In this document: one piece after another, positions 51,805 to 60,021 of the stretch
Position numbering within the stretch: position 1 is the first letter of the stretch
Layout of the letters: each line of letters opens with the position of its first letter
DNA from: Candidatus Companilactobacillus pullicola
GTDB lineage: Bacteria > Bacillota > Bacilli > Lactobacillales > Lactobacillaceae
Direction: 5' to 3'
Assembly (NCBI GenBank): GCA_019116025.1
Contig: DXCM01000042.1
Span: forward strand, 1-64,000
Length of the DNA: 64,000 nt
Translations under genes and position numbers: made by a program
Notes under the pieces: model-generated
What the model was told of the DNA's origin: nothing
Databases searched by the model: none
The model's input: only the letters and a program-made list of their open reading frames with translations

Positions 51805-52809
51805 TTATTTAGTTGTATCGACAATATTATTTGGTTTAAGACCCTCAATTAAGGCCTTGTTGGAATCAAATGAAGTCGTAATCATATTATGAATAGCAGT
51901 TTCTGTATAGAAAGCACTGTGTGGAGTAATGATAACGTTGATTCTCTTAGCAAGATTCTTGATCTTTTCGTCGGGAATATTTTCAGGACTACTCCAAACT
52001 TTACCAAAGACAGAATTTTCATTATCAAGAACATCAAGTCCAGCGCCGGCAATTTTACCACTGTCTAAGCCCTTAATTAAGGCATCAGTATCGATTAATT
52101 CTCCACGAGCACAGTTAATAATGTAAACACCATCTTTCATTTGTGAGATGGCTTTGTCATTGATCATATATTTATTGGAATCAAATAATGGTACATGCAA
52201 GGTAACGATATCTGATTGCTTGTATAATTCTTCCAAACTATCAACGTATAAACCTTGTTTTTCGATGTCGTCATTATGATAAACATCGTAGGCAACAACT
52301 TTAGCACCGAAGCCTTGCAAAATCTTGATCACTACGCGACCGATATGGCCAGTACCAACGACACCAACTGTTTGTTCACGGTATTCCTTACCAATGGTAG
52401 GAGCCCAAGTGAAGTCTCCGTTATCGAATTTTTCATCGAATTCGGGTACACGACGTAGTAAACGACCCATCAAAAGAACGGTATGTTCAGCGATGGCATT
52501 TGGTGAATAAACAGGTACATTTGTTAAAGTAAATCCAAGATCATTGAGATCCTTGAAGTTGAAGTTATCGAAACCGACGTTACGGATTGAAATATACTTA
52601 ATACCTAATTTATTAAGTACTTCCAAAGCCTCTCTAGTGTATGGCGAAGTTTGAAGTGTTACGACACCGTCAGATCCTTCAGCCAATCTAGCTGAGTCAG
52701 CTGTTAAAGTGTATTTTGTAAAGCCCACTTCAACGTTAGGGTTAGCTTCTTCCCATTTCTTTAAAGATGGTTCTTCGTCTTCACGAATACCATATGCAAA
52801 TATTTTCAT
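51805..52809 (-). CDS. D-2-hydroxyacid (D-lactate) dehydrogenase
   Basis: 334 residues, full length for the LdhD family. It reduces pyruvate or a related 2-oxoacid to the D-2-hydroxyacid with NADH. Visible parts are MKIFAYGIREDE at the start, ISIRNVGFDN, VGVVGTGHIGRV (nucleotide loop), the catalytic Arg in INCARGELIDT and the catalytic His in VIITPHSAFYTETA. AAGGAGG supports ATG 52809. LdhD and D-hydroxyisocaproate dehydrogenase cannot be separated by eye. Confidence 0.88.
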   Translation of the reverse strand: MKIFAYGIREDEEPSLKKWEEANPNVEVGFTKYTLTADSARLAEGSDGVVTLQTSPYTREALEVLNKLGIKYISIRNVGFDNFNFKDLNDLGFTLTNVPVYSPNAIAEHTVLLMGRLLRRVPEFDEKFDNGDFTWAPTIGKEYREQTVGVVGTGHIGRVVIKILQGFGAKVVAYDVYHNDDIEKQGLYVDSLEELYKQSDIVTLHVPLFDSNKYMINDKAISQMKDGVYIINCARGELIDTDALIKGLDSGKIAGAGLDVLDNENSVFGKVWSSPENIPDEKIKNLAKRINVIITPHSAFYTETAIHNMITTSFDSNKALIEGLKPNNIVDTTK

Positions 52810-52857
52810 CAGCAAATCCTCCTTTTAACTCACAACTCCATTAAAACAAAATTGTGA

Positions 52858-52896
52858 AAAAAAAAGAAGCCGAATCCATTATTCGACTCCAGAAAA
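52858..52896 (-). terminator. Intrinsic terminator
   Basis: On the minus strand GAGTCGAAT pairs with ATTCGGCTTC, followed by a T9 run, just after the EamA-type gene. Confidence 0.75.
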
Positions 52897-52899
52897 ATA

Positions 52900-53817
52900 T
52901 TATTCAGTATCGTAGCGATTAAGTACATAGATAGCTAGGACGACGATAATAGCACCGATAACTTCGGCAAAGTTAACTGCATAGTGTAGGAAAAGCACAC
53001 TAAGAACTAATGTTGTAAAAGGCTGTACTGCATCAGTAATACTTACAATAGCGGCGGTTGTGTATTTAGTACTGATAACCATTAGCAGGAAGGCTAGAAC
53101 AGTACCAAGCAAGATAACTGTTCCGATTCCCAAGATACTTCCAGTGGTCATCTTGGGTGCGTTAACCCAAATTGGATTGAAAATATTAGAAATCAATCCT
53201 GCAATCAACATACCCCAGCCGGTAATTAAAATCCCATGATATTTGGCAATTAGTTTTTGTGGAATTGTAATGTAAAGAGCAGCGGTGATACCACTACCAA
53301 TTCCCCAAACAAGGGAAATAAATGGAATTGAAAGGTGTCCTAAGTCCCCACGAGTAATCATAAGAACAACCCCGATTAAAGCGATAACGAAAGAAATAAC
53401 ATCCACACGAGAAGTTTTCTTTTTAGTAAAAATTATGGCACCAATCATGATGAACAATGGTGATAGATATTGCAAGATCGTTGCTGTTGATGAATTACCA
53501 GTTTTAACAGCGTGAAAAAAGGTAAACATATTAGCTAATAAACCAAAAACGGAAAAACTAAGTAGAGTTAGAAAATCTTTTTTATTTTTAAATACAGCAA
53601 AGAATTCCTTTTTAGGTAAAACGACTAAGCCAACTGCTAGTAAAAGGATACCAGCTATAAGAGTTCTGGTACCAATGAACCACATTGCGGGAATATTCAA
53701 GTTTTTAGCAACGAATTGCAAAACAGTACCTGAAACTCCCCAAAGAGCAGAAGCACAAAATGCCAACCAGAAACCACGGTCAAGAGTTTTCTTGGCTAAC
53801 TTTTTACTTTCATCCAT
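52900..53817 (-). CDS. EamA-family (DMT) membrane transporter
   Basis: 305 residues with ten membrane helices in two EamA repeats; the first contains WLAFCASALWGVSGTVLQFVAK, the second SLVWGIGSGITAALYITIPQKL. It is probably a metabolite or amino-acid-related carrier. AGGAGGAG precedes the ATG. The neighbours do not reveal the substrate. Confidence 0.87.
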   Translation of the reverse strand: MDESKKLAKKTLDRGFWLAFCASALWGVSGTVLQFVAKNLNIPAMWFIGTRTLIAGILLLAVGLVVLPKKEFFAVFKNKKDFLTLLSFSVFGLLANMFTFFHAVKTGNSSTATILQYLSPLFIMIGAIIFTKKKTSRVDVISFVIALIGVVLMITRGDLGHLSIPFISLVWGIGSGITAALYITIPQKLIAKYHGILITGWGMLIAGLISNIFNPIWVNAPKMTTGSILGIGTVILLGTVLAFLLMVISTKYTTAAIVSITDAVQPFTTLVLSVLFLHYAVNFAEVIGAIIVVLAIYVLNRYDTE

Positions 53818-53987
53818 TAAAAAATCTCCTCCTAAAAAATCAATACTTTATTATACCCGTGCTTACAAAGGTTTGACTATTCTTTTTTTTATACCATGAC
53901 GTTTATCAAGAATAGGTATGCAATCCATCTAGCGGAGAACAGGCATTTCTTCAAATTGGTATGTACCATATTTAAATTATTATAAAG

Positions 53988-54458
53988 TTACTTTATTTTG
54001 ATTTCGACAATTTTGACTTGATAAGAGCCAGCAGGTGCACTGACCGATACCACATCGCCGACCTTGTGATTTTCCAAAGCACTACCAATAGGAGAAGCAA
54101 AAGAAATCTTATTTTGATCCAAATTAGCTTCCTGTTTACCAACTAATTGATAAGTAACTTGATCGTGATCATCCAAGAATTCAATAGTAACGAATTTACC
54201 AATATCTAAGATGTCATTATCGGCAGGTACTACAACATCAGCGTATTGTAACTGTTTTTGAAGAAAACGCAGACGCCCCTCCAAATGACCAAGATCTCTT
54301 TTAGCAGTTGAGTATTCAGTGTTTTCCGAACGGTCACCCAAAGCAGCAGCCGCAGCCAGTATTTTGATTTTTTCAGGACGAATGTCCTTTAAATGACGAA
54401 TTTCCTGTTCAATAGCCTTGTATCCAGCAGGAGTCATCTTGTTAAAAGTTGGTTCCAT
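53988..54458 (-). CDS. greA: Transcription elongation factor GreA
   Basis: 156 residues. An N-terminal antiparallel coiled coil (about 8-75, KAIEQEIRHLKDIRPEKIKIL, then LGDRSENTEYSTAKRD with the acidic tip residues) and a C-terminal FKBP-like domain with ASPIGSALENHKVGDVVSV. It rescues backtracked RNA polymerase by stimulating transcript cleavage. GAGG precedes ATG 54458. Two tandem structured repeats lie directly upstream, so its leader would be highly structured. Possibly a second GreA paralogue, since it stands outside the usual context. Confidence 0.93.
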   Translation of the reverse strand: MEPTFNKMTPAGYKAIEQEIRHLKDIRPEKIKILAAAAALGDRSENTEYSTAKRDLGHLEGRLRFLQKQLQYADVVVPADNDILDIGKFVTIEFLDDHDQVTYQLVGKQEANLDQNKISFASPIGSALENHKVGDVVSVSAPAGSYQVKIVEIKIK

Positions 54459-54474
54459 TTTTATCAAACCTCAC

Positions 54475-54596
54475 AGAGAGCGAAGCAGGCCCGGGAATTT
54501 CCGAGGATCAAGACTACTATCTCAGTCGGCAACGAAGTGCCGGCAGAGATAGTTGACTTGACCGGAAGAAATTGGCCTGCGCAGCTCGTTTTTACT
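54475..54596 (+). repeat. Family-2 structured repeat, greA copy 1
   Basis: Starts AGAGAG and ends near CTCGTTTTTAC. The outer helix is GCAGGCC/GGCCTGC. Inside, TCAAG pairs with CTTGA, ACTATCTC with GAGATAGT, and a CGGCA/TGCCG hairpin caps it. It shares the CGAGGAT block with the walR-walK copy. It lies head to tail with the next copy. Confidence 0.65.
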
Positions 54597-54720
54597 AGAG
54601 AGTGGAACAAGCCGTTTAGATTCTGAGCATTTGCAGGACTTTGCAAATTGACTGCGTAGCAGGCAGTTTGTGAAGTCAGGCAAAGCACAGGAATCTGGCT
54701 TGTGGAACTCGTTTCCACTA
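54597..54720 (+). repeat. Family-2 structured repeat, greA copy 2
   Basis: Starts AGAGAG and ends CTCGTTTCCACT. The outer helix is AGTGGAAC with GTTTCCACT-type pairing, then AAGCC/GGCTT and AGATTC/GAATCT, plus two inner hairpins TTGCAGGACTTTGCAA and ACTGC/GCAGT. It is in tandem with copy 1, in the same orientation, upstream of greA. Confidence 0.65.
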
Positions 54721-54812
54721 TTCAGCAAAGAACAGTGGTTATTTTAAAAGAAAGTTTAGTTATCTTCATACGCAGACACTATAAAACATAGCATCCCAGT
54801 AATCAACAAAAC

Positions 54813-54846
54813 AAAAATCCCTCCAACAGTATGTCAGGGGGATTAA
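54813..54846 (-). terminator. Intrinsic terminator of the dipeptidase gene
   Basis: On the minus strand AATCCCCCTGAC pairs with GTTGGAGGGATT and is followed by TTTT. Confidence 0.7.
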
Positions 54847-54866
54847 AACTATTTAATTAGCAGTGA

Positions 54867-56303
54867 CTATAGATTAGCATCCATGTTAAATGTAAGTTTT
54901 GAAAGGTTGATACCCTTTGTATAAAGTTCGCCAAAGAATTCATGAGTCTTTTCTCTCATTTCCTTAACAACCTTTTGGTTTCTATCAGTTAAGAATTCAA
55001 CTAATTCATCACCAGAGTAGTTAGCTGCAAGCTTGTCAGTTTCAGCAACTGAGGCACGTAATTGTTGACGGATGTCTGTTAAGTAGTCGATATCGTCTTG
55101 GATGAATTCACTGTAATTTGATTCAACAAGTACTGATAGAGCGTTATACATCCAGTATGCATCTTTGAAGTTGAACTTGAGTGAAGCGTCGTTATATGAA
55201 TCATCTGTTTCATTCATGTTTGTATAGAATGGAATGTATGGAGTAAATGTTGGGAATCCGATACATAACCACATGATAGCGGCAAATTCTTCAGGAACGT
55301 CGTTTCTGATTTGAAGAACGTGTGAGTTTTGTGTTCTGTTCAAACCGATTGGACGGTAACGATGCTTGTCGTCTTCTGAGGCATATGGGCTATATGGATC
55401 GTAAGGTGTTTCGTTATAGTGTGAACCTAGAACGTATTCAATATCATCAACTGTGATCTTGTGATCTGTCTTCATGATGAATGGTAATTCACCATCTTCT
55501 GGATCTTGTTGGATCTCAGGGTTAAAGTATTTTTGACCATACCAAACACGTGGTGTGTTGTAGTGACGATCTTTAAGATTGTCTGTACCAAAGATATGTC
55601 TGAAGTTCCAGCCAGTCTTGTCTGTGTTCAAGTGGTTTGTTTCAACAAATTCTTGAATTCCTTCGGACCACATGAATTCATCAGGGTTGTTGAAATCAAC
55701 TTGTTGGATAGATACACGGTTAGCACAAACGGCGTAACTGTCATCAGGGATTCTTTGAGCTACCCAGTGATGACCTGTAACGATTTCCATGTACCAAACA
55801 TCGTTGTTATCACTGAATAAAACTGAGTTACCAGCAGGTGAACCAAACTTTTGAATAAGTTCACCAGTACGTTGAACAGCACCTTTAGCTGAATCAACAT
55901 AAGGAAGAACCATACGAACAATAACGTCTTCGTCCATACCATCTTTAACAAGTGGATCAAAAGCTAGGGCACGTTCGTTACCATAAGTACTTTCAGTAGC
56001 TGACATAGCAACGTTCTTACCATTGATACCACTTTCGTCGTAGTAACCGAACTTCTTGTAGTCAACGTTAGGAACTGCAGGCCATTTGTAGCCATTTTCG
56101 GGAACTTCAGATTCGAAGCCATTCAACCAAGATTTAACTTTACGACCCTTTTCGCCTTTAACAGCAGGGTTTAATACGAAACTGTGTGGGGCAACGGCAA
56201 AAAATGTATCGTCATTTCTGGCAATCATTGTGGAACCGTCGATACTGGCGTCTTTACCAACTAAGATAGTTGTACAAGCGTCATCTAAATGATTTTTATT
56301 CAT
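54867..56303 (-). CDS. pepD: C69-family dipeptidase
   Basis: 478 residues, full length for the PepD group of N-terminal nucleophile hydrolases. The expected nucleophile after removal of a short propeptide is the Cys at residue 10 in DDACTTILVGKDAS. Further family parts are DGSTMIARNDD, YGNERALAFDPL and WYMEIVTGHHWVAQRIPDDSYAVCANRVSI. It cleaves a broad range of dipeptides in the cytosol. AGGAGG lies before the ATG. It is divergent from the NCS2 permease gene. Confidence 0.92.
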   Translation of the reverse strand: MNKNHLDDACTTILVGKDASIDGSTMIARNDDTFFAVAPHSFVLNPAVKGEKGRKVKSWLNGFESEVPENGYKWPAVPNVDYKKFGYYDESGINGKNVAMSATESTYGNERALAFDPLVKDGMDEDVIVRMVLPYVDSAKGAVQRTGELIQKFGSPAGNSVLFSDNNDVWYMEIVTGHHWVAQRIPDDSYAVCANRVSIQQVDFNNPDEFMWSEGIQEFVETNHLNTDKTGWNFRHIFGTDNLKDRHYNTPRVWYGQKYFNPEIQQDPEDGELPFIMKTDHKITVDDIEYVLGSHYNETPYDPYSPYASEDDKHRYRPIGLNRTQNSHVLQIRNDVPEEFAAIMWLCIGFPTFTPYIPFYTNMNETDDSYNDASLKFNFKDAYWMYNALSVLVESNYSEFIQDDIDYLTDIRQQLRASVAETDKLAANYSGDELVEFLTDRNQKVVKEMREKTHEFFGELYTKGINLSKLTFNMDANL

Positions 56304-56432
56304 CTCTTAGAATTCCTCCTAATTTTATACTGCTTTTATTCTATCATAGTTAAAGTAGTAAATAATCTAAACTTCGCCTTTAATAACTTTCAGAAAAGAT
56401 GTTATAATTTTCTAAATATAGGAGGGGCAATA

Positions 56433-57725
56433 ATGGATCTTAATATGAATGATAAGAGCGATTCGTTTTTTAAGAATCTGCTATTAGGATTTCAACATTT
56501 ACTAGCCATGTACTCGGGAGATATTTTGATACCGATCTTGATCGGTGCATCTCTTGGCTTCAGTGGCAAGGAAATGACGTACTTAATCTCAGTAGATATT
56601 TTTATGTGTGGGGTAGCCACACTCTTACAGATTAAACGAACACCCTTGACTGGGATTGGATTACCGGTTGTTTTAGGATCAGCCGTTGAATACGTAACGC
56701 CGTTACAGAATATAGGACATCACTTCGGAATAGCTTATATGTACGGTGCAATCATTGCGGCTGGTATTTTTATCATGTTAATTTCGAAAGTATTTGCCAA
56801 ATTAAAGAGATTTTTCCCACCAGTCGTTACTGGTTCTTTAATAACTTTGATTGGGTTTACTTTGATACCTGTAGCTTTTCAAAATATTGGTGGCGGAGAT
56901 GTCGCTGCCAAAGGGTTCGGTAACCCAACTAATTTGATTTTAGGATTTTCAACAGCGTTGATTATCGTAATTGTAAGTATTTGGGGTCGTGGTTTCATTC
57001 AACAAATCGCAGTCCTAATTGGTATCGTAGCTGGATATTTGATGGGAATTGGAATGGGACAGATTGGCTTTGCAAGTGTTAGCTCAGCTCATTGGTTCCA
57101 AATTCCACGTCCATTTTACTTTGCAACGCCTAAGTTTGAATGGTCATCAATCATCGTTATGCTGTTAGCAGCGTTGACATGTATGATTGAATCAACTGGT
57201 GTTTACTATGCTTTAGCTGAATTGACAAAACGTGATTTGGATGAGAATGATTTGCAACGTGGTTACGCTTCAGAAGGATTGGCTGCCATTCTTGGTGGGA
57301 TTTTTAATACCTTCCCATACTCAACTTTCTCACAGAACGTTGCGGTTGTTCAATTGTCAGGAATTAAAAAGAATAAACCAGTTTATTTTTCAGCCTTTCT
57401 ATTGATCATCTTAGGGTTGATCCCTAAGGTTGGAGCCGTGGCTGAATTGATTCCTAACGCCGTTTTAGGTGGAGCCATGTTGATCATGTTCGGTACAGTT
57501 GGTATCGAGGGAATCAAGATGCTCTCTAAAGTTGAAATGAATAACAATAATATTATGATTATGGCTGTTTCAATCAGTTTGGGACTTGGAGTAACAGTTC
57601 AACCAACTTTGCTTCATTTCCTACCATCAACATTACAAACTATTTTAAATAATGGTTTAGTTGTCGGAAGTTTTTCTGCAATTATTTTGAATTTACTTTT
57701 GAATTCTAATAAAGAGAAAGCTTAA
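56433..57725 (+). CDS. NCS2-family nucleobase permease
   Basis: 430 residues with about twelve to fourteen membrane helices. Typical segments are LLGFQHLLAMYSGDILIPILIG at the start, TGIGLPVVLGSAVEYV, TCMIESTGVYYALAELTKR (signature region) and GIFNTFPYSTFSQNVAVVQLSG. It imports xanthine, uric acid or uracil with protons; the QNVAVVQLSG variant suggests a xanthine/urate-type carrier. GGAGGGG supports ATG 56433; the longer frame starts inside the pepD gene. A -10 TATAAT is at 56403-56408. Confidence 0.88.
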   Translation: MDLNMNDKSDSFFKNLLLGFQHLLAMYSGDILIPILIGASLGFSGKEMTYLISVDIFMCGVATLLQIKRTPLTGIGLPVVLGSAVEYVTPLQNIGHHFGIAYMYGAIIAAGIFIMLISKVFAKLKRFFPPVVTGSLITLIGFTLIPVAFQNIGGGDVAAKGFGNPTNLILGFSTALIIVIVSIWGRGFIQQIAVLIGIVAGYLMGIGMGQIGFASVSSAHWFQIPRPFYFATPKFEWSSIIVMLLAALTCMIESTGVYYALAELTKRDLDENDLQRGYASEGLAAILGGIFNTFPYSTFSQNVAVVQLSGIKKNKPVYFSAFLLIILGLIPKVGAVAELIPNAVLGGAMLIMFGTVGIEGIKMLSKVEMNNNNIMIMAVSISLGLGVTVQPTLLHFLPSTLQTILNNGLVVGSFSAIILNLLLNSNKEKA

Positions 57726-57740
57726 TTTTTTTCACAAACT

Positions 57741-57775
57741 TTGGTCATATTTTCATCACATTTAGTACGTATACT
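57741..57775 (+). promoter_or_regulatory. Shared TTGGTC promoter motif, copy 1
   Basis: TTGGTCATA at 57741-57749 lies 23 bp before a TATACT (57770-57775). The same two blocks at the same distance occur upstream of the FMN-binding protein gene (58662-58696). TTGGTC is too far from the -10 to be a normal -35, so it may be an activator site or an extended upstream element. It overlaps the NCS2 terminator. Confidence 0.5.
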
Positions 57776-57810
57776 TATCGATAATTAGATGAGCATACGT
57801 ATTTTTTTTA
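57765..57810 (+). terminator. Intrinsic terminator of the NCS2 gene
   Basis: TACGTATACTTATC pairs with GATGAGCATACGTA (one A-C mismatch), followed by a T8 run. Confidence 0.75.
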
Positions 57811-57829
57811 CACAAAGGAGTGAAGTTAT

Positions 57830-58606
57830 ATGACTGAACATAAATATATGAGTACCGTTTTAAATAAATTCGATTTACCGCTGGAAATCAAGCTGGCAGT
57901 GCCTAAAGAAGCAACTTTTGATAAAATTATTTTGGATCAAACAGTTCAACAGATTGATCTTAAGCTTAAGGAATACGATGAATTATTCTCTGTTGAAAAT
58001 AAAGATTCTCTTTTAAGTAGATTTCAAGATGGCGAAGAAACTGCCCTGATGATTTCACAGACTTTCAGAGATGTTTATGAACAAACAATCACCGCTGAAC
58101 AGATGACGCAACACTATTTTAGTTCTTACTACAATGGTAAATATGATCCTGTCGGCCTATTGAATGGATGGATCATTGATCAAATTTTTAATCAATATCT
58201 TGTTAAATTACTTAGTGTCGACGGTATCGATGGCGTATCTTTGAGATGTGGTGAAGACGTTCGTCTTGCAAGTCGTCCTGACATTGATTTTAATTGGCGA
58301 ATTGCTATCAAAGATCCTAACAATCTGGATATTCTTTTAGCAACATATTTTCTACAAAATGGAGCGGTTTCTACTTCTAATGAAATCCACAGTTTACGTA
58401 GAGAAAGTAGCAATATTGAACAAGTAACGGTAGTGACGAATAGTGCACTGGATGCGAAGATCTGGTCTTCGGCTGGAATCTCATCTGGTACGAGTAAGTT
58501 TCCTGAGTTTATTGAGAGATATCATTTAACAGGAATGATTGTTGATAAGAGCCTGGGAATAGAGAATTTTCGCGATGGGTTCATGGATAAAGTAGCTTTG
58601 AAGTGA
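57830..58606 (+). CDS. ApbE-like protein, diverged (FAD:protein FMN transferase family)
   Basis: 258 residues with an ApbE layout: YDPVGLLNGWIIDQIF, then FNWRIAIKDPNN. Key motifs are altered relative to the paralogue at 59221: GGGDI is CGEDV, ATSGNSKRG is STSNEIHSL, and DADIWATVG is DAKIWSSAG. These are the FAD- and Mg-binding regions, so it may be inactive, have another substrate or act as a partner. AAGGAGTGA precedes the ATG. It has its own terminator before the FMN-binding gene, and both genes share the TTGGTC promoter motif. Confidence 0.75.
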   Translation: MTEHKYMSTVLNKFDLPLEIKLAVPKEATFDKIILDQTVQQIDLKLKEYDELFSVENKDSLLSRFQDGEETALMISQTFRDVYEQTITAEQMTQHYFSSYYNGKYDPVGLLNGWIIDQIFNQYLVKLLSVDGIDGVSLRCGEDVRLASRPDIDFNWRIAIKDPNNLDILLATYFLQNGAVSTSNEIHSLRRESSNIEQVTVVTNSALDAKIWSSAGISSGTSKFPEFIERYHLTGMIVDKSLGIENFRDGFMDKVALK

Positions 58607-58648
58607 GACAAGATACATAACGACGTTATGTATCTTGTCTTTTTTTAT
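58606..58648 (+). terminator. Intrinsic terminator
   Basis: GACAAGATACATAACG and CGTTATGTATCTTGTC form a nearly perfect hairpin followed by T7, right at the end of the diverged ApbE gene. Confidence 0.9.
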
Positions 58649-58661
58649 TTTTAGTCTAATT

Positions 58662-58696
58662 TTGGTCATAAATAATTCAAATATAATCTTTATACT
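58662..58696 (+). promoter_or_regulatory. Shared TTGGTC promoter motif, copy 2
   Basis: TTGGTCATA (58662-58670) and TATACT (58691-58696), 23 bp between TTGGTC and TATACT as in copy 1. Start codon of the FMN-binding gene 32 nt downstream. Confidence 0.5.
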
Positions 58697-58727
58697 CAGC
58701 TTTAAAATAAAATTAAAGGTGATTTTA

Positions 58728-59216
58728 ATGATTAAAAAAATAGTCGGCGTAACATTATCATTTGGTGTGGCCGTGGCTATTGCCATTGATGGATATATCG
58801 TTTTTTTCAAAAATCAACAAACAACCAATGGAACAACTACAACCACTGCAAGTAAAACTACTACTAAAAATACGAATTCTGATAATAAAACTGAAACGAC
58901 ATCTACAAAAAGTACTTCAACTAGTAAATATAAAGACGGAACGTATACAGGAACTTCGACGAGTACTCGTTGGGGTGATGTTCAAGTTAAGGTGACCATT
59001 TCTGGTGGAAAATTGACACAGATCGATGTTTTAAGTTCACCGGATTCACAGCAGAAATCAATACAAATCAATGAACAAGCTCTTCCAACTTACAAGTCTG
59101 AAGCTATCAGTGCACAGAGTGCTGATATTCAACAAATTTCGGGAGCTACTGAAACGTACAAAGGTTTCACAGGCTCACTACAAGATGCTTTAAATCAAGC
59201 AAATAATGAGGTGTAA
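58728..59216 (+). CDS. Membrane-anchored FMN-binding domain protein
   Basis: 162 residues. An N-terminal membrane helix (about 4-27), a Thr/Ser/Lys-rich linker (about 30-67) and a C-terminal FMN-binding domain: DGTYTGTSTSTRWGDVQVKVTI and the flavinylation motif ISGATETYKGF with the predicted FMN-acceptor T141. ApbE would attach FMN covalently outside the membrane. AAAGGTGA supports ATG 58728. It starts a three-gene operon with ApbE and a membrane reductase and probably accepts electrons from the latter. Confidence 0.88.
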   Translation: MIKKIVGVTLSFGVAVAIAIDGYIVFFKNQQTTNGTTTTTASKTTTKNTNSDNKTETTSTKSTSTSKYKDGTYTGTSTSTRWGDVQVKVTISGGKLTQIDVLSSPDSQQKSIQINEQALPTYKSEAISAQSADIQQISGATETYKGFTGSLQDALNQANNEV

Positions 59217-59220
59217 TTGA

Positions 59221-60021
59221 ATGCAAGAAATTAAATATTTTTTCCCTAATAAAGTAATCAACCAAATGAATATTCCTTTTACAATTAAAATTGCCACCAA
59301 TAATCCTGATGAAGTGGTAATGCAGGAACTGGAAGAGGTAACAGAGAAAATCGATAAACGGTTGGCTCAAATTGATACGGATTTTTCTCCATTCCGATAT
59401 GATTCATTAGTTTCAAGATATCAACGGGGCGATAGGAGTCCTATCTTAGAATCAACTGACTTTCAAGCTATTTATGGCCAAACAATTTTGGCTGAACAAA
59501 TGACTGATGGAATCTTCACACCATTTTTCGCTGGTCGTTACGATCCAACCGGATTAGTCAAAGGCTGGGCTATTGAACAAGTTTTTGATGAATATTTAAA
59601 ACCATTGTTAGAGGACATCAATATTGACGGTGTATCACTCAATGGTGGTGGCGATATTAAATTTGCTACTAAAGATAAATCAAATTTCAATTGGGGAATT
59701 GGGATTGAAGATCCTGATAATCTCGAAAAAATTCTTGCTACTTACTATTTAAAAAATGGTGCTATTGCCACATCTGGTAACAGTAAGCGTGGAGAACATA
59801 TTATTCGGAAGTATCCTAACGATACGAAACAGGTCACAGTAGTTAGTGACAGTTTAGTTGATGCCGATATTTGGGCTACTGTTGGTGTATCCGCTGGATT
59901 GGAAAAGTTTGCCGAGTTTGTTGAAGAGCATGATCTTTCTGGAATATTAATTGATGATAATCATTTACCTATAAGTTTTAATAAGGGGGCGGTCTCTAAT
60001 GCTCAAGAGACACCGTTATAG
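59221..60021 (+). CDS. apbE: FAD:protein FMN transferase ApbE
   Basis: 266 residues. It transfers FMN from FAD to a Thr of target proteins. Motifs are complete: FSPFRYDSLVSRYQRG near the start, YDPTGLVKGWAIEQVF, NGGGDIKFAT, NWGIGIEDPDN, AIATSGNSKRG and VDADIWATVG. No lipobox or signal peptide is obvious, which is unusual since many ApbE proteins act outside the membrane; how it reaches the target is open. GAGGTG lies before the ATG. It overlaps the reductase gene by 23 nt. The likely target is the adjacent FMN-binding protein. Confidence 0.88.
   Translation: MQEIKYFFPNKVINQMNIPFTIKIATNNPDEVVMQELEEVTEKIDKRLAQIDTDFSPFRYDSLVSRYQRGDRSPILESTDFQAIYGQTILAEQMTDGIFTPFFAGRYDPTGLVKGWAIEQVFDEYLKPLLEDINIDGVSLNGGGDIKFATKDKSNFNWGIGIEDPDNLEKILATYYLKNGAIATSGNSKRGEHIIRKYPNDTKQVTVVSDSLVDADIWATVGVSAGLEKFAEFVEEHDLSGILIDDNHLPISFNKGAVSNAQETPL

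Noticed and set aside
54464-54728. Open frames of 60-84 codons upstream of greA
   Set aside because: They lie entirely within the two family-2 hairpin repeats; composition and pairing explain the open frames better than coding.
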